Shown here: positions 22,024 to 64,000 of the stretch, one piece after another | Position numbering within the stretch: the first letter of the stretch is position 1 | Layout of the letters: every line of letters starts with the position of its first letter | Assembly (NCBI GenBank): GCA_902728285.1 | Contig: CACVBU010000738.1 | Location: 1-64,000 of the forward strand | DNA length: 64,000 nucleotides | DNA from: Clytia hemisphaerica | Taxonomy: Eukaryota; Cnidaria; Hydrozoa; Leptothecata; Clytiidae | Reading direction: 5' to 3' | Translations under genes and position numbers: made by a program | The notes under the pieces: model-generated | What the model was told of the DNA's origin: nothing | The model's database searches: none | Seen by the model: the letters and a program-made list of their open reading frames with translations, nothing else

Positions 22024-22223
22024 GGCTTTTTTTGGGTGCTTCCGTTAAAAAATATGACGTCATCTTGACTTACGCATATCAAGAATAGGGAACTCCTCCA
22101 ATAGTTCAGATTGCCATTCCTCGATTTTCTGATCTTTAAGGTTCCTAATAATAATCATAATCATAAATGAGAATGACTATGCACAGTTTTTCACACGGGA
22201 AGTAACTGAGCCCTGAAGTGCTA

Positions 22224-22999
22224 CCGAGTGTCACAGAAAAAAGTTCTGCTCTTTGAAGTGAATTTTCTCGAGTTCTATGAATTTTTAAAAGATCAATTCT
22301 TTTGCATTGGAAAGAGGAAAGATAAACTTAAATTTTGAGGGGTCATTTATCAAATTTGGTCAACTAGATCAAAAATTATGCTGAAATGAATAAAAATTTT
22401 ACCTATCAAATTTTATAACCTAATTATTACTTTTTTTGCAGGAATAAAGAGTTTAAAGTGGGCATGAAAACAAAAAATGTTTGAAATAATTCTCTAAAGG
22501 ACTAAAAATTTTCATTTGGGTCATTTCAAATTATTTTCTATAGAATTCAGCTTCAAGTTTTGGCTTAAGGACCCCTAAAGTCGAAAGAAGCGCTGATTTC
22601 ATCAGTGTAGCTATTGAAGTCAAATATCGGTTGGAATTATCAAATTTTTCAGTTTTTCAGATAAATTTCTTTGTTTCACTTAAAATCTTACTTCGTTTTT
22701 CATAAAAAGATACTTCCATTAGGTTTTTATTGCTTCAACAATGAAAATCATGCTCCATGCAATTATGCTTCTATAACAATTTGATAGGTCGATTTTCAAC
22801 GTTTTTGAGCAATTACAAAAAAAGAATTCTTATTCATTTTGGCTTAACTTTTGATCCAGTTGACTAAATTTGATAATTGACCCCTCAAAATTTAATTTTA
22901 TCCTTCCTCTTTCCAATGCAAAAGGATTGATTGTTTAGAAATTCATAGAACTGGAGAAAATTCACTTCAAAGAGCGAAACTTATTTCTGGGACACCCGG
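22224..22999. mobile_element. TA-flanked element with long inverted arms (CCGGGTGTC termini)
   Basis: TA at 22222-22223 is followed by CCGAGTGTCACAGAAAAAAG; the right end reads TCTGGGACACCCGG before TA at 23000-23001. Inverted similarity extends about 190 bp inward (for example TTCATAGAACT near 22925 versus AGTTCTATGAATT near 22272). There is no transposase ORF. The termini resemble those of the 34670-38399 element, so both probably use the same transposase type. Confidence 0.65.
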
Positions 23000-23380
23000 T
23001 ATAAACATGCAACGCTATAAAATACATACGCGCGTTGCGATTTCATATTTTTGCTTCAATCCTTTTTGCTCGGAAAAAAGATTACGCCATAAAAATGTAG
23101 TGCGCGCTCGAAAAGAAAGTTGAATACATTTCAACTTTTTTCAACCGTTACGTAAGATTGGAATTGCTTCATTTTTCTTTTGACTAGTAGCGTGGAAGCT
23201 TTACTAGAGAAAGTGCAGTTGCGGCGCGCGCAAGTGGAGACCGGCCTTAAGAGACAAAAAAAATATAAACTGAAAATTGTTACGCTAAAACCTATATTAA
23301 TACCTTGGTAAATGGTTATAATTTTTTTCCATGCACCAGACACTTTACTTTTATTAATTAAAACCTTTTTACTTTTTTAG

Positions 23381-63865
<40,485 letters not shown>

Positions 63866-64000
63866 AATGTCCTTTTGCAAACAATAGACAATGAAAGGCA
63901 TTCAAATAGAATTTGAAGCCTAGTGAGGATAGGCTTGACTTGGTTAATGGAAAATTATTCCCATTTCAATTTTGTTTGTGTTTACCTTTAAAAGGTAACA
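63866..64000. other. 3' flank of the beta-mannosidase gene
   Basis: Non-coding. No canonical AATAAA is visible within the remaining 135 bases, so the polyadenylation site is probably beyond the window or uses a variant signal. Confidence 0.4.

Overview
This window is AT-rich nuclear DNA from a multicellular invertebrate animal. The evidence is spliced genes with GT-AG introns, a 17-exon lysosomal-type beta-mannosidase gene covering 40 kb, C2H2 zinc fingers, BEL/Pao and non-LTR retrotransposons, a tRNA-derived SINE and many small inverted-repeat elements (MITEs). Nothing bacterial or phage-like was seen. The phylum cannot be fixed by eye; BEL, jockey/CR1-like LINEs and GNAT paralogues of this kind occur widely in invertebrates.

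Layout. 0-0.5 kb: 3' end of a GNAT-type acetyltransferase gene. 0.5-7.6 kb: repeat-rich intergenic DNA with a minisatellite-cored element resembling HINE/pearl elements. 7.7-8.1 kb (minus strand): terminal exon of an acidic, Gln-rich protein. 8.9-12.4 kb: multi-exon coiled-coil gene with three frame breaks. 13.2-13.8 kb: broken paralogue of the first acetyltransferase. 15.7-16.2 kb: an Arg/Ser-rich ORF cut off by a BEL/Pao element (16.2-22.0 kb) that has two near-identical LTRs but a frameshifted coding region. 23.4-63.9 kb: the beta-mannosidase gene, whose exons join in one uninterrupted 798-codon frame with all phases matching. Only its N-terminal exon(s) are missing from what I could find.

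The large introns of the beta-mannosidase gene hold other genes and many repeats. They contain an intronless zinc-finger gene that is decaying at its 3' end (27.9-29.3 kb) and a complete three-exon LicD/fukutin-type Golgi transferase gene (50.4-52.6 kb), both on the same strand. They also contain a 5'-truncated LINE, a solo LTR with a perfect 5-bp target duplication, a 29-bp minisatellite, three tandem copies plus one inverted copy of a TTAA-flanked hairpin-rich MITE, an ORF1-only LINE derivative, a SINE and a large foldback element.

The most striking signal is readable transposon nesting. A dispersed family with AAGAACA motifs is split at one locus by a 3.73-kb element with 47-bp inverted termini and a TA duplication, and at another by a 676-bp element with a TTAA duplication. 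In both cases the interrupted sequence resumes exactly. The 3.73-kb element itself carries the inverted partner of the minisatellite-cored element and the tandem TTAA MITEs.
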